DNA of 51,580 bases, from the NCBI RefSeq assembly GCF_001646655.1, contig NZ_LPZN01000010.1, positions 1 to 51,580 on the forward strand. Reading direction: 5' to 3'. Origin of the DNA: Rhodococcus gordoniae. Its GTDB lineage: Bacteria; Actinomycetota; Actinomycetes; Mycobacteriales; Mycobacteriaceae. The notes under the pieces are model-generated. The model was not told the origin of the DNA and ran no database searches. It saw only the letters and a list, made by a program, of their open reading frames with translations. Shown here in pieces: positions 26,092 to 37,193 of the stretch. The first letter of the stretch is position 1; every line of letters begins with the position of its first letter. The translations under genes were made by a program, and so were the position numbers.

Positions 26092-26529
26092 ATGTTCCGC
26101 ACCATGATGAAGTCGAAGATCCACCGCGCCACGGTCACCCACGCGGATCTGCACTATGTCGGTTCGGTGACCGTCGACCAGGATCTGATGGACGCCGCGG
26201 ATCTGCTCGAAGGTGAGCAGGTCTGCATCGTCGACATCGACAACGGGGCCCGGCTCGAGACGTACGTCATCGCCGGTGAACGTGGTTCGGGCATCATCGG
26301 GATCAACGGGGCCGCAGCGCGTCTCGTGAGCCCCGGCGATCTCGTCATCCTCATCGCCTACGGGGTGATGAACGAGCAGGAGTGCAAGGACTACAGCCCG
26401 CGCGTGGTGTTCGTCGACGCCGACAACCGTCAGGTCGAGCTCGGAAACGACCCCGCCCACGCTCCCGAGGGCTCGGGTCTGATCACGCCTCGGATGCTGT
26501 CGACTCTCGACTCCCCGTCCCTGGTCTAG
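26092..26529 (+). CDS. panD: Aspartate 1-decarboxylase
   Basis: A 145-residue pyruvoyl enzyme making beta-alanine for pantothenate. The self-cleavage site is G24-S25 (YVGSVT), generating the pyruvoyl group on S25. K9 and H11 ([14 protein letters not shown]) and INGAAARL are conserved. The C-terminal tail is disordered, as in mycobacteria, where it interacts with CoA/pyrazinoate and Clp protease. Confidence 0.95.
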   Translation: MFRTMMKSKIHRATVTHADLHYVGSVTVDQDLMDAADLLEGEQVCIVDIDNGARLETYVIAGERGSGIIGINGAAARLVSPGDLVILIAYGVMNEQECKDYSPRVVFVDADNRQVELGNDPAHAPEGSGLITPRMLSTLDSPSLV

Positions 26530-26531
26530 AG

Positions 26532-27365
26532 GTGCTCCTCACCGTCGACGTCCGCAACACCAATGTCGTCCTGGGGGTGTTCGCGGGCAGCGGGTCGAAC
26601 GCGCGCCTGCTGCGCGACTGGCGCGTCCGTACCGATCCCAGGATGACCGCGGACGAGATCGCCCTGCTGTTCCGCGGTCTGCTCGGGGAATCCGCCGAGC
26701 AGGTCACCGGGGTCGCGGCGCTGTCGACCGTGCCGTCGGTGTTGCGCGAGCTGCGCGTCATGCTCGACCGCTACTGGTCGTCGGTGCCACACGTCGTGGT
26801 GGAGCCGGGTGTGCGGACGGGAGTGCCTCTGCTGGTAGACAATCCGAAGGAGGTCGGCGCCGACCGCATCGTCAACAGCCTGGCGGCCTACCACTTCTAC
26901 GGATCTCCGTGCATCGTCGTGGATTTCGGAACCTCCACGTGCGTCGACGTCGTGTCGGGCAAGGGTGAGTTCCTCGGCGGCTCCATCGCTCCGGGTGTGG
27001 AGATCTCGATGGATGCGCTGGCGTCCCGGTCTGCGGCGCTGCGCAAGGTCGAATTGCTCCGTCCCCGAGGCGTTCTGGGTAAGAACACCGTCGAGTGCAT
27101 GCAGTCCGGGGCCGTCTTCGGGTTCGCCGGCATGGTCGACGGCATCGTACGGCGGATCTGCGCGGAGGTTCCCGGTTTCGACGGCGACGACGTGGCCGTG
27201 ATCTGCACCGGCGACAGTGCGCCGCTGATCATGCCGGAGTCACGCACTCTCGAGCACCACGAACCGGATCTGACCCTCGAAGGGTTGCGTCTGGTGTACG
27301 AACGGAACCAGGTGAGACGAGCGGCACGCGGAACTGCGGGTTCCGCCGAGCGTCATTCTGTGTAA
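26532..27365 (+). CDS. coaX: Type III pantothenate kinase
   Basis: A 277-residue ASKHA-fold kinase performing the first step of CoA synthesis from pantothenate. Motifs are [16 protein letters not shown] (phosphate 1, with R in place of the usual G as in mycobacteria), [25 protein letters not shown] and [18 protein letters not shown] 26532 starts 2 nt after panD, so the genes are co-transcribed. Mycobacterial CoaX is usually secondary to CoaA, so this copy may be silent or auxiliary. Confidence 0.93.
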   Translation: MLLTVDVRNTNVVLGVFAGSGSNARLLRDWRVRTDPRMTADEIALLFRGLLGESAEQVTGVAALSTVPSVLRELRVMLDRYWSSVPHVVVEPGVRTGVPLLVDNPKEVGADRIVNSLAAYHFYGSPCIVVDFGTSTCVDVVSGKGEFLGGSIAPGVEISMDALASRSAALRKVELLRPRGVLGKNTVECMQSGAVFGFAGMVDGIVRRICAEVPGFDGDDVAVICTGDSAPLIMPESRTLEHHEPDLTLEGLRLVYERNQVRRAARGTAGSAERHSV

Positions 27366-27376
27366 AGATGGTTTCC

Positions 27377-27418
27377 GTGATCCGTTGCATGAGCACCCAG
27401 GAGTGTTGTCGAGGCTGA
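27377..27418 (+). CDS. Candidate poly-cysteine leader peptide upstream of a rhodanese
   Basis: A 13-residue frame reading MIRCMSTQECCRG starts at GTG 27377 and ends 40 nt before a rhodanese-like gene. Three of 13 residues are cysteine, two of them adjacent and next to the stop. An AAAGAT/TAAAGA hexamer lies about 7-8 nt upstream, suggesting a leaderless start. ATG 27368 in the same frame would give 16 residues. Leaderless poly-cysteine short frames acting as cysteine-responsive attenuators are described in mycobacteria. Assignment here is inference from composition and position. Confidence 0.6.
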   Translation: MIRCMSTQECCRG

Positions 27419-27458
27419 CCGCCACCTCGACCGATAACACATTCCTGGGAGTTTTCTC

Positions 27459-27911
27459 ATGCGCGTTGCGCTTCTTTCCGCCTCTTCTGTTTCCACCGCT
27501 GCTCCGGTCGCCTTCCACCGACTGGCCGTCGAGCGCACGTACCCCACCGAACTGGCCGCGGCGGTCGCTCGCGGCGCCGTCGTCGTCGACATCCGCTCGC
27601 ACGCCGAACGTGCCGCTCAGGGAACACTTCCCGGCGCGCTGGCCATCTCCGCCGATCTCGTCGCCGAGCGGCTCGATCCGAGTGGGTCGGGCCGGCTCGC
27701 ACTCGCCGTCGATCGCGACGTCGAATGGATCCTCGTCTCGTCCGACGGTGCGAGTTCGCACGGCGTGGTCGCCGGGCTGCACGCGCAGGGGCTGAGGCGG
27801 GTCACTCATCTCGTCGGTGGCTACGACGCCATCCGCGCCGCCCGCCTGGTCGGGGCGGTGGCAGAGGCCCAGCACGTCGCTCAGGACGTGGCACGGGTCA
27901 CCGCGCACTGA
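27459..27911 (+). CDS. Rhodanese-like sulfurtransferase-domain protein
   Basis: A 150-residue single rhodanese-like domain: [20 protein letters not shown] (the DIR motif), [14 protein letters not shown] and [12 protein letters not shown]. The usual active-site cysteine loop (CxxGxR) is replaced by [11 protein letters not shown], with no cysteine, so it is probably a catalytically inactive or binding member. It follows a cysteine-rich leader frame, which ties it to sulfur status. The next gene, lysS, has its own promoter. Confidence 0.8.
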   Translation: MRVALLSASSVSTAAPVAFHRLAVERTYPTELAAAVARGAVVVDIRSHAERAAQGTLPGALAISADLVAERLDPSGSGRLALAVDRDVEWILVSSDGASSHGVVAGLHAQGLRRVTHLVGGYDAIRAARLVGAVAEAQHVAQDVARVTAH

Positions 27912-27950
27912 AAGCGCGCATCTGCAGGAAGAACGACCCCGGGTGTCCGA

Positions 27951-27956
27951 TAGTCT
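27951..27956 (+). promoter_or_regulatory. Leaderless -10 (TAGTCT) of lysS
   Basis: TAGTCT lies 8 nt before GTG 27965. Confidence 0.6.
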
Positions 27957-27964
27957 GGTTACCC

Positions 27965-29476
27965 GTGAGTGATGCCACCGTTCAGCAGCCCGACGACACC
28001 CCCGAGCAGATGCGGGTCCGCCGCGAGAAGCGCGAACGGCTCCTGGCACAGGGTTCCGAGGCCTATCCCGTAACGATCGCGCGCACCCATACGCTCGCGG
28101 AGATCCGCGCCGAATATCCCGACCTCGAACCCGACACCGCCACCGGCACCGTCGTCGGCGTCGCCGGACGCGTGATGTTCTCGCGCAACACCGGCAAACT
28201 GTGCTTCGCGACGCTCCAGGAGGGCGACGGCACCCAGCTGCAGGTCATGCTGAGTCTCGCGGGTGTCGGCGAGGACGCGCTCGCCGGCTGGAAGTCCGAT
28301 GTGGACCTCGGCGACATCGTGTTCGTGCACGGTGAGGTCATCAGCTCCCGTCGCGGCGAGCTCAGCGTCATGGCCGACTCGTGGACGATGGCGTCGAAGG
28401 CGCTGCGTCCGCTGCCGGTCGCGCACAAGGAGATGAACGAAGAGGCACGGGTGCGTCAGCGCTACGTCGACCTCATCGTGCGTCCCGAGGCGCGCCGCAA
28501 CGCGCGCATGCGTGTCGCGGTGGTGCGCGAACTGCGCAACGCGCTCGAGCGTCGCGGATTTCTCGAAGTCGAGACTCCCATGCTGCAGACCCTGCACGGC
28601 GGTGCTGCGGCGCGCCCCTTCGTGACGCACTCGAACGCGCTCGACATCGACCTGTTCCTGCGCATCGCCCCGGAACTGTTCCTCAAGCGGTGTGTGGTCG
28701 GCGGTATCGAGAAGGTCTTCGAGATCAACCGCAATTTCCGCAACGAAGGTGCCGACTCGACGCACTCGCCGGAATTCTCGATGCTCGAGACGTACGAGGC
28801 CTACGGCACCTACGACGATTCGGCGCGGATGATCCGCGAAATCATCCAGGAGGTCGCGTTCGCGGTCTTCGGGAGCCACGTCGTGATGCTCGCCGACGGC
28901 ACCGAATACGACCTCGGGGGTGAATGGAAAACCCTCGAAATGTATCCCTCGCTGTCCGAGGCGATCGGTTCGGACGTGACCCCCGACACCACAGTCGAGG
29001 AATTGACCGCGCTCGCAGGTCGCGTGGGTCTCGAGATTCCCGAGGGCAAGGGCTGGGGTCACGGCAAGCTCGTCGAGGAACTGTGGGAGCACATGTGCGG
29101 CGACCAGCTGCACGAGCCGACATTCGTGCGTGATTTCCCCGTGGAGACCTCGCCGTTGACGCGCGATCACCGCGACGTGCGCGGCGTCACCGAGAAATGG
29201 GATCTGTACGTCCGCGGTTTCGAACTCGCCACGGGTTACTCGGAACTCGTCGATCCGGTGATTCAGCGCGAGCGTTTCGTCGATCAGGCGCGCCTGGCCT
29301 CGGAAGGGGACGACGAGGCGATGGTGCTCGACGAGGATTTCCTCGCCGCGATGGAACAGGGAATGCCGCCGACCACCGGTACCGGAATGGGAATCGATCG
29401 CCTCCTCATGGCACTTACCGGTCTGGGAATCCGTGAAACAATCCTCTTCCCGATTGTCCGACCGAACACCCGCTGA
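27965..29476 (+). CDS. lysS: Lysyl-tRNA synthetase, class II
   Basis: A 503-residue class IIb synthetase. The N-terminal OB-fold anticodon domain includes [20 protein letters not shown]. Motif 2 is [11 protein letters not shown] and motif 3 is [16 protein letters not shown] 27965 is supported by the leaderless promoter and by the normal LysRS N-terminus that follows. The lysS-lsr2-clpC order is conserved in mycobacteria. Confidence 0.96.
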   Translation: MSDATVQQPDDTPEQMRVRREKRERLLAQGSEAYPVTIARTHTLAEIRAEYPDLEPDTATGTVVGVAGRVMFSRNTGKLCFATLQEGDGTQLQVMLSLAGVGEDALAGWKSDVDLGDIVFVHGEVISSRRGELSVMADSWTMASKALRPLPVAHKEMNEEARVRQRYVDLIVRPEARRNARMRVAVVRELRNALERRGFLEVETPMLQTLHGGAAARPFVTHSNALDIDLFLRIAPELFLKRCVVGGIEKVFEINRNFRNEGADSTHSPEFSMLETYEAYGTYDDSARMIREIIQEVAFAVFGSHVVMLADGTEYDLGGEWKTLEMYPSLSEAIGSDVTPDTTVEELTALAGRVGLEIPEGKGWGHGKLVEELWEHMCGDQLHEPTFVRDFPVETSPLTRDHRDVRGVTEKWDLYVRGFELATGYSELVDPVIQRERFVDQARLASEGDDEAMVLDEDFLAAMEQGMPPTTGTGMGIDRLLMALTGLGIRETILFPIVRPNTR

Positions 29477-29496
29477 TCGGATTTCGCCACTCCATA

Positions 29497-29524
29497 TTGC
29501 GATGCGTTAATCGGCGGGTAGTGT
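29497..29524 (+). promoter_or_regulatory. lsr2 promoter
   Basis: TTGCGA (29497-29502), a 16-bp spacer and TAGTGT (29519-29524) form a sigma-A-like promoter with a leader of about 40 nt that contains GAGAGGA before ATG 29572. Confidence 0.55.
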
Positions 29525-29571
29525 GGTGCCCGTCCCGCGGGGGGAATCGCATGCGAGAGGATTTACACCAC

Positions 29572-29931
29572 ATGGCGAAGAAAGTCACTGTCACCCTGAT
29601 CGACGATGTGGATCAGGAATCGGCGGCGGACGAATCGGTTGAGTTCGGACTCGACGGAGTGACGTACGAGATCGACCTTTCCGAGGACAATGCGGCACGG
29701 TTGCGCGAGCAGTTGGAATTCTGGATCGAACACGCTCGTAAGGTCGGCGGCCGCAAGCGGAGCAAAGTTGCGGTCGGTGCTGCTCCGGCCGCACGCAAGA
29801 GCGCATCCGGAAGTGCGGGTCGCGAGCAGACGGCTGCGATCCGGGAATGGGCACGGAACAACGATCTGCCGGTCTCCGCGCGTGGCCGTATCTCGGCGGA
29901 GATCGTCGAGGCGTACAACAAGGCACACTGA
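29572..29931 (+). CDS. lsr2: Nucleoid-associated protein Lsr2
   Basis: A 119-residue H-NS-like DNA-bridging protein that silences AT-rich foreign DNA. The N-terminal dimerisation domain is AKKVTVTLIDDVDQESAADE to LEFWIEHARKVGG. A basic linker follows. The C-terminal DNA-binding domain (REWARNNDLPVSARGRISAE) carries the RGR AT-hook-like minor-groove motif. ATG 29572 is the family start. It has its own promoter and terminator. Confidence 0.96.
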   Translation: MAKKVTVTLIDDVDQESAADESVEFGLDGVTYEIDLSEDNAARLREQLEFWIEHARKVGGRKRSKVAVGAAPAARKSASGSAGREQTAAIREWARNNDLPVSARGRISAEIVEAYNKAH

Positions 29932-29945
29932 CGACATCGTCGTCC

Positions 29946-29979
29946 GTGGGGCGTCGTCCATCCGTGGACGGCGCCCCAC
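29946..29979 (+). terminator. lsr2 terminator
   Basis: A 15-bp stem with one G-U pair (29946-29960 with 29965-29979) and a 4-nt loop follows lsr2. Confidence 0.7.
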
Positions 29980-30069
29980 AGTCGTCTGGAAGGTGGGTTC
30001 GCTTGTGGCTCAGTGGCCTCCGCCACACCGATTCCCCATGGAGCCCGCTGGGACGATACGGTCGGGGAG

Positions 30070-30075
30070 TAGCAT
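30070..30075 (+). promoter_or_regulatory. Leaderless -10 (TAGCAT) of the PLD-family gene
   Basis: TAGCAT lies 6 nt before ATG 30082. Confidence 0.55.
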
Positions 30076-30081
30076 CCGCTC

Positions 30082-31512
30082 ATGGCCGAGACCGTGCTCG
30101 AACAGGGTTCCACCTGCTGGCGAATCGCGCGAGCGGAGAGGCTGACCTGTATCGTCGACGCAGCCGACTATTTCCGTCACGCCAAGTCGGCGATGCTCGG
30201 AGCGAAAAAGCGCATCATGCTGATCGGATGGGATTTCGACACCCGAATCAAGTTCGAACCGGACGGTCCGACTCTCGAGGGACCGAACAAACTCGGTGAA
30301 TTCCTCGAATGGCTCCCCGAACGGCGGCCCGATCTCGATATTTATCTGCTCAAGTGGAACATCGGCGCGTTCAGCGCCCTGGCGCGGGGAATGACTCCGG
30401 TGTTCGTGCTCGACTGGCTCACCGACCCGCGGTTGCACTTCGAAATAGACGGAGCGCATCCCGTGGGCGCCGCCCATCATCAGAAAATTCTCGTGGTCGA
30501 CGACAGTATCGCTTTCTGCGGTGGTATCGATATGACCGTCGACCGCTGGGACACCCCTGATCACCCGGACCGCAGCAAATACCGGCGGGAGCCGAGCGGA
30601 AAACGTTACGGGCCCTGGCACGACGTGACCACCGCCGTCGACGGTGGGGCCGCACGGGCTCTCGGCGACCAGGCCCGCGCCCGGTGGAAGGCGGCCACGG
30701 GGGAGGAACTCGATCCGGTGCCGGACCCGGAACCGATCTGGCCCGACGACCTCGAACCGACCCTGCGGGGCGTCGACGTGGGCATCGCCCGCACGCTGCC
30801 CACCTACGGCGGGAAGGAAGGCGTCCACGAGATCGAATCGCTGTACCTGTCGGTGATCGAGAAGACCCGGCACACCCTCTACCTCGAGAGTCAGTATCTG
30901 GCCTCGCGCAGGATCGCGGACGCGCTCGCGGAGCGACTGCAGGAACCGGACGGGCCCGAGATCGTGGCGGTGATCCCGCGCAACGCCGAGGGCTGGCTCG
31001 AACGCAAGGCGATGGACGGTGCCCGCCGTGCCCTGCTGCACATGCTGTGGGAGGCCGACGTGCACGGCCGCTTCGCCGCCTACTATCCCGTCACGGCCGG
31101 CGGGGAGCCGATCTACGTCCACGCGAAGGTCGTCGTGATGGACGAGAGGCTGCTGCGGATCGGGTCGTCGAATCTGAACAACCGTTCGATGGGATTCGAC
31201 ACCGAATGCGACCTGGCGATCGAGTCCGCCGAACCCGGGGACGCGGTCGGCCGCGCCGCCGTCGAGCTGCGCAACATCCTGGTGGCGGAGCATCTGAACG
31301 TCGACCCGAAGGTGATCGCCGAGGCCACGGAGGAGGGTGGATCGCTCATCTCCACCATCGAACGGTTGCGGGGGCCGGGACGTTCGCTGCGGCCGTTCGA
31401 ACCGGGTACGGTGTCGGACGAGGACAGTGTCCTCGCCGAAAGTGCTCTGGCCGATCCCGAACGTGCCTCGGGGAGCCTCGGACGCAGGATCGAGCGATTC
31501 TTCGCCCGTTGA
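30082..31512 (+). CDS. Phospholipase D-family protein with two HKD motifs
   Basis: A 476-residue PLD-superfamily enzyme. HKD motif 1 is H133-K135 in HHQKILVVDDSIAFCGG and motif 2 is H347-K349 in VHAKVVVMDERLLRIGSSNL, so the active site is complete. No signal peptide or membrane segment is visible. The sequence most resembles actinobacterial phospholipase D/cardiolipin-synthase-like proteins. It may be a phosphatidyltransferase or phosphodiesterase acting on lipids or nucleic acid; which one cannot be told. It stands alone between lsr2 and clpC with a leaderless start. Confidence 0.85.
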   Translation: MAETVLEQGSTCWRIARAERLTCIVDAADYFRHAKSAMLGAKKRIMLIGWDFDTRIKFEPDGPTLEGPNKLGEFLEWLPERRPDLDIYLLKWNIGAFSALARGMTPVFVLDWLTDPRLHFEIDGAHPVGAAHHQKILVVDDSIAFCGGIDMTVDRWDTPDHPDRSKYRREPSGKRYGPWHDVTTAVDGGAARALGDQARARWKAATGEELDPVPDPEPIWPDDLEPTLRGVDVGIARTLPTYGGKEGVHEIESLYLSVIEKTRHTLYLESQYLASRRIADALAERLQEPDGPEIVAVIPRNAEGWLERKAMDGARRALLHMLWEADVHGRFAAYYPVTAGGEPIYVHAKVVVMDERLLRIGSSNLNNRSMGFDTECDLAIESAEPGDAVGRAAVELRNILVAEHLNVDPKVIAEATEEGGSLISTIERLRGPGRSLRPFEPGTVSDEDSVLAESALADPERASGSLGRRIERFFAR

Positions 31513-31526
31513 TCCCCCACTGCCGC

Positions 31527-31544
31527 TGTTCGCTTGTGGCGTAC
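31527..31544 (+). promoter_or_regulatory. Candidate ClgR-binding site upstream of clpC
   Basis: TGTTCGCTTGTGGCGTAC matches the corynebacterial ClgR consensus WNNWCGCYNANRGCGWWS at every specified position but one. ClgR activates clp genes in actinobacteria, and the site lies in the 269-nt leader region of clpC. A TAGAGT -10-like hexamer is at 31649-31654. The consensus is from memory. Confidence 0.5.
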
Positions 31545-31781
31545 AGCTTGCGGAAACGTATCCGCCACGTGCAGCGTTGACTTCTGAAACCGGGTTTTCT
31601 CGCCGCCTTCCGAAGGGTAGAGGGAAAGCGAGTCGATACCACGACCACTAGAGTGTGGAGTGGGAGCTTGGAACCTCGAAACGGTTCCGACGAACGACTC
31701 GAGTGCCGGAGCTAAGAGCGGCAGCAGGGTGCGGGACGATCGGCGTACCGGACCGGCGGCCGGAGAGTGTGAGGGAGTGCG

Positions 31782-34325
<2,544 letters not shown>

Positions 34326-34334
34326 CCGCTCGAC

Positions 34335-34378
34335 GCCTGTGAATGCAGGCACGTGTTGCAGCCTGTGAATGCAGGCAC
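34335..34378 (+). repeat. Pair of identical 18-bp repeats after clpC
   Basis: GCCTGTGAATGCAGGCAC occurs at 34335-34352 and again at 34361-34378. Each copy has a GCCTG-N6-CAGGC inverted repeat, so two tandem small hairpins can form between the clpC stop and its terminator. Role unknown. Confidence 0.8.
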
Positions 34379-34387
34379 CTGCTGTAC

Positions 34388-34425
34388 CGAGAGGGGCGGC
34401 ACCCGAGAGGGTGTCGCCCCTCTCG
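34388..34425 (+). terminator. clpC terminator
   Basis: A 17-bp stem with a single G-U pair and a GAGA tetraloop (34388-34404 with 34409-34425). Confidence 0.8.
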
Positions 34426-34505
34426 TCGTCCGACGCACTTGACCTCCAGTCGGCTCGAGGTTGCACGGTGGGGTGGTGAACGGACGACGACCAGGAGGTA
34501 TCGCG

Positions 34506-35150
34506 ATGCGGCAAATACTGCCCGATCTGTGGGAGACGCAGGAGGACAACCCCTTCCCAGGGTTGAGGACGCACGCCTATCTGTGGACCGGGAAGAACAA
34601 CGTGCTCTTCTACTCGGTTGCCGGTGAGGCCGATTTCGACGCACTGGACCGCCTCGGCGGGATCACCGACCAGTACCTGTCCCACCAGGACGAGGCCGGC
34701 CCGATGCTGGGCAGGATCGCCGAGCGCTTCGGGTCGAGACTCCACGCGGCGGCGGCGGAGGCCGACGTGGTCGGCCGGCACGCCCGCATCGACGTCCCGC
34801 TGACGGAACGTCACGTGGACGACAACGGGTTGGAGATCGTCCCGACGCCCGGGCACACGGTGGGCAGCATCTGCTATGTGGTGCCCGGCGCGGACGGGAC
34901 CCGCTACCTGTTCACCGGCGACACGCTGTACTGCGGTGCTTCGGGGAAGTGGCAGGCCGGTTACATCGAGGGGATGAGCGACGCCCGTGCGCTCGCCGAC
35001 AGTCTGCGCCTGCTGGCGACGACGGAACCCGATGTGGTGATCTCGAGTGCGTTCGCGGGGGAGTCGGGCGTGCACCGGGTCGACCCCCGGGAGTGGCCCG
35101 CCCACATCGACCAGGCTCTGACGGGGTTGTCTGCCGCGGTGCAGGGCTGA
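34506..35150 (+). CDS. Metallo-beta-lactamase-fold protein with a degenerate metal site
   Basis: A 214-residue MBL-fold protein. The usual THxHxDH metal loop is replaced by S59-H60-Q-D62-E63 (YLSHQDEAGP). PGHTVGS and TGDTLYCG retain the later histidine and aspartate. The terminal strand histidine also appears lost (ISSAFAGESG). It could bind a single metal or none. A strong AGGAGGT ribosome-binding site precedes ATG 34506. Its substrate is unknown; it is monocistronic and convergent with the TetR gene. Confidence 0.8.
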   Translation: MRQILPDLWETQEDNPFPGLRTHAYLWTGKNNVLFYSVAGEADFDALDRLGGITDQYLSHQDEAGPMLGRIAERFGSRLHAAAAEADVVGRHARIDVPLTERHVDDNGLEIVPTPGHTVGSICYVVPGADGTRYLFTGDTLYCGASGKWQAGYIEGMSDARALADSLRLLATTEPDVVISSAFAGESGVHRVDPREWPAHIDQALTGLSAAVQG

Positions 35151-35187
35151 GCAGAGATCTTCTTTCCGGACGATCTGCCCGGCCGGC

Positions 35188-35814
35188 TCATCTGCCGATG
35201 GCCGGCATGTGCGCGGCGAGTGTCGACAGGGTGCCGGCGACGATCTCGGTGAGTTCGTCGGGCCGGATGTCGAGGCCACCGTCGAGCCATTCGCGAACGA
35301 GTTCGACGGCGCCGGCCACGACGACCACCGCGCACAGTTCGGCTCGACGGGAGCCGAGGCGCGTTCCCACCGCGTCGCTCTGCTCGACGAGTTCGTCGGC
35401 GGCAGCGCGGATGAACGCACTCTTCCGTTCGGCGAGCGGGGGCGCGTCCGAAATGAGGAAACGGCCCTGCTGGGGATCGAGTTCGACGGCACCGACGATC
35501 GCCCCGACCGCGGCGCGTGCCTTGGCGTGCAGGTCGTCGGGGGCCGACGCGATCGCGTCGACGGCACCTTCGAGGAGGGCGGCACCGAGTTCGTCGTAGG
35601 CGGTGGTGGCGAGGTCGTTCATGTCGGTGAAGCTCTCGTAGAAGAAGCGCGGACCGACTCCGGCGGTGGCCGCGACCTTCCGTACCGTCGCCGCCGACCA
35701 TCCTTCGTCGGCGACCACGTCGATCACTGCCTTCCGGAGGCGTGTGCGGCGTTCGGCGCGTCGATCGGCCGGGGCGACGCCACGATATGCGCGGGCGGCT
35801 TCGGGCTCGGACAC
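35188..35814 (-). CDS. TetR-family transcriptional regulator
   Basis: A 208-residue regulator. The N-terminal helix-turn-helix is RKAVIDVVADEGWSAATVRK followed by AATAGVGPRFFYESFTD, and an all-helical ligand domain follows. GTG 35814 gives a normal TetR N-terminus; upstream in-frame codons add an unlikely basic segment. It is divergent from the OsmC-family gene, its most likely target. The ligand is unknown. Confidence 0.88.
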   Translation of the reverse strand: MSEPEAARAYRGVAPADRRAERRTRLRKAVIDVVADEGWSAATVRKVAATAGVGPRFFYESFTDMNDLATTAYDELGAALLEGAVDAIASAPDDLHAKARAAVGAIVGAVELDPQQGRFLISDAPPLAERKSAFIRAAADELVEQSDAVGTRLGSRRAELCAVVVVAGAVELVREWLDGGLDIRPDELTEIVAGTLSTLAAHMPAIGR

Positions 35815-35993
35815 ATCGTCGAGTGTGGCACAACCACGACGACCCGAAGCCGATCCTGAAGGAGGGCGGCCCTCGTCTGGCGATCGGCCTGATCCGGACA
35901 TCGGGAACGCTCTGTCGCGAACGACCCTCGCCGTCCCGGCGATTCTGCAAGTGTGGTTTCCGGAGTGCTGCCCCACACGAAGAAGGAGAAGTC

Positions 35994-36434
35994 ATGCCCA
36001 CACGTACCGCACGGACCGCGTGGAACGGAGATCTGCAGAAGGGCTCCGGACAGGTGGAACTCACCAGTTCGGGCCGCGGCACGTTCGACGTGTCCTTCCC
36101 GAAACGCTCGGCCGAGAACGCGGACGGCACCACCAGCCCCGAGGAACTCATCGCCGCTGCGCACTCGTCGTGCTACGCGATGCAGTTGTCCGCGCTGATC
36201 GCGGAAGCGGGCGGCACACCGCAGAGCCTCGAGGTCACCGCCGACGTCTCACTGGGACCGGACCCGGCAGGCGGGTTCCGGCTCACCGGGATCACGCTGA
36301 AGGTGCGGGGCGAGGTCGACGGCCTCGACGCCGACGGCTTCGCCAAGGCCGCAGAGGGCGCCAAGGCCGGGTGCCCTGTGAGCAAGGCACTCACAGGCGT
36401 CGACATCTCCCTCGACGCTGCTCTCGAAGGCTGA
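35994..36434 (+). CDS. OsmC-family peroxiredoxin-like protein
   Basis: A 146-residue OsmC/Ohr-fold thiol peroxidase that reduces organic hydroperoxides. The two active-site cysteines are C60 (AAHSSCYAMQL) and C127 (AGCPVSKAL), and the TSPEELIAAAHSSC block is diagnostic of OsmC. AGAAGGAGAA gives a good ribosome-binding site before ATG 35994. The 180-nt divergent region with the TetR gene should hold the operators. Confidence 0.92.
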   Translation: MPTRTARTAWNGDLQKGSGQVELTSSGRGTFDVSFPKRSAENADGTTSPEELIAAAHSSCYAMQLSALIAEAGGTPQSLEVTADVSLGPDPAGGFRLTGITLKVRGEVDGLDADGFAKAAEGAKAGCPVSKALTGVDISLDAALEG

Positions 36435-36506
36435 CGGGGCGGAGGAACGGAGCACGGTCGGCCCGGCCCGGGAACAGAGCATGTCAGGGCCGGGTTGTAC
36501 CCGGAT

Positions 36507-37193
36507 ATGAGCATGCCCGAGGTACTTCTTCCCTCCGCCCATATCGAGATCTGGTCCGACATCGCCTGCCCCTGGTGTTATATCGGCAAGCGGCGCTTCG
36601 CGGAGGCGCTCGAGTCGTTCGACGACCGCGACCGGATCGAGATCACCTGGAGGTCGTACCAGCTCTCGCCCGACACACCGGTCGGGCGACGGGTCCCCGA
36701 GGTCGAGGCGCTCGTCGCGATGAAGGGGATGCCTGCCGAGCAGGTCCGGCAGATGTTCGCCCAAGTCTCGGACACCGCTGCCGACGTGGGACTCGAGATC
36801 GACTTCGACAACGTCGTCGCTGCCAACACCTTCGATGCGCACCGGCTCGCGCATCTGGCCGGCGACAAGCGTGACGAGGTCCTCGAGGCGTTGTTCCGTG
36901 CGCATTTCGTCGACGGCGAGGTGGTCGACGATGTGGATGTCCTCGTGAAGGTCGCCACCGAGGTCGGGCTCGATCCGGAGTCGACGCGCGCGGCCCTCGA
37001 CGGCGACGATCCCGCCGGTGAGGCCGCGGCCGACGCCGTGACCGCCGATCTCTTCGACGCGCGACGGATCGGCGTGCAAGGGGTGCCGTTCTTCGTGGCC
37101 AACCGCGCCGTCGCGGTGTCGGGTGCGCAGCCGGTGGACGTCTTCCGTCAGTTCCTGCGCAAGGCCGTCGACGATGTGACGGTCACGCTGTGA
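36507..37193 (+). CDS. DsbA-family oxidoreductase (FrnE-like)
   Basis: A 228-residue thioredoxin-fold protein with an inserted helical domain. The redox motif is C21-P-W-C24 (SDIACPWCYIGKRRF), and the cis-proline loop is GVQGVPFFV. The FrnE-type members are cytosolic disulfide isomerases linked to oxidative stress; no signal peptide is visible here. ATG 36507 and ATG 36513 are both possible starts. It overlaps the convergent DUF1990 gene by 11 bp. Confidence 0.88.
   Translation: MSMPEVLLPSAHIEIWSDIACPWCYIGKRRFAEALESFDDRDRIEITWRSYQLSPDTPVGRRVPEVEALVAMKGMPAEQVRQMFAQVSDTAADVGLEIDFDNVVAANTFDAHRLAHLAGDKRDEVLEALFRAHFVDGEVVDDVDVLVKVATEVGLDPESTRAALDGDDPAGEAAADAVTADLFDARRIGVQGVPFFVANRAVAVSGAQPVDVFRQFLRKAVDDVTVTL

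Noticed and set aside
34335-34378. Direct repeats considered as a CRISPR array
   Set aside because: There are only two 18-bp copies with an 8-bp gap, no spacers of normal length and no cas genes.
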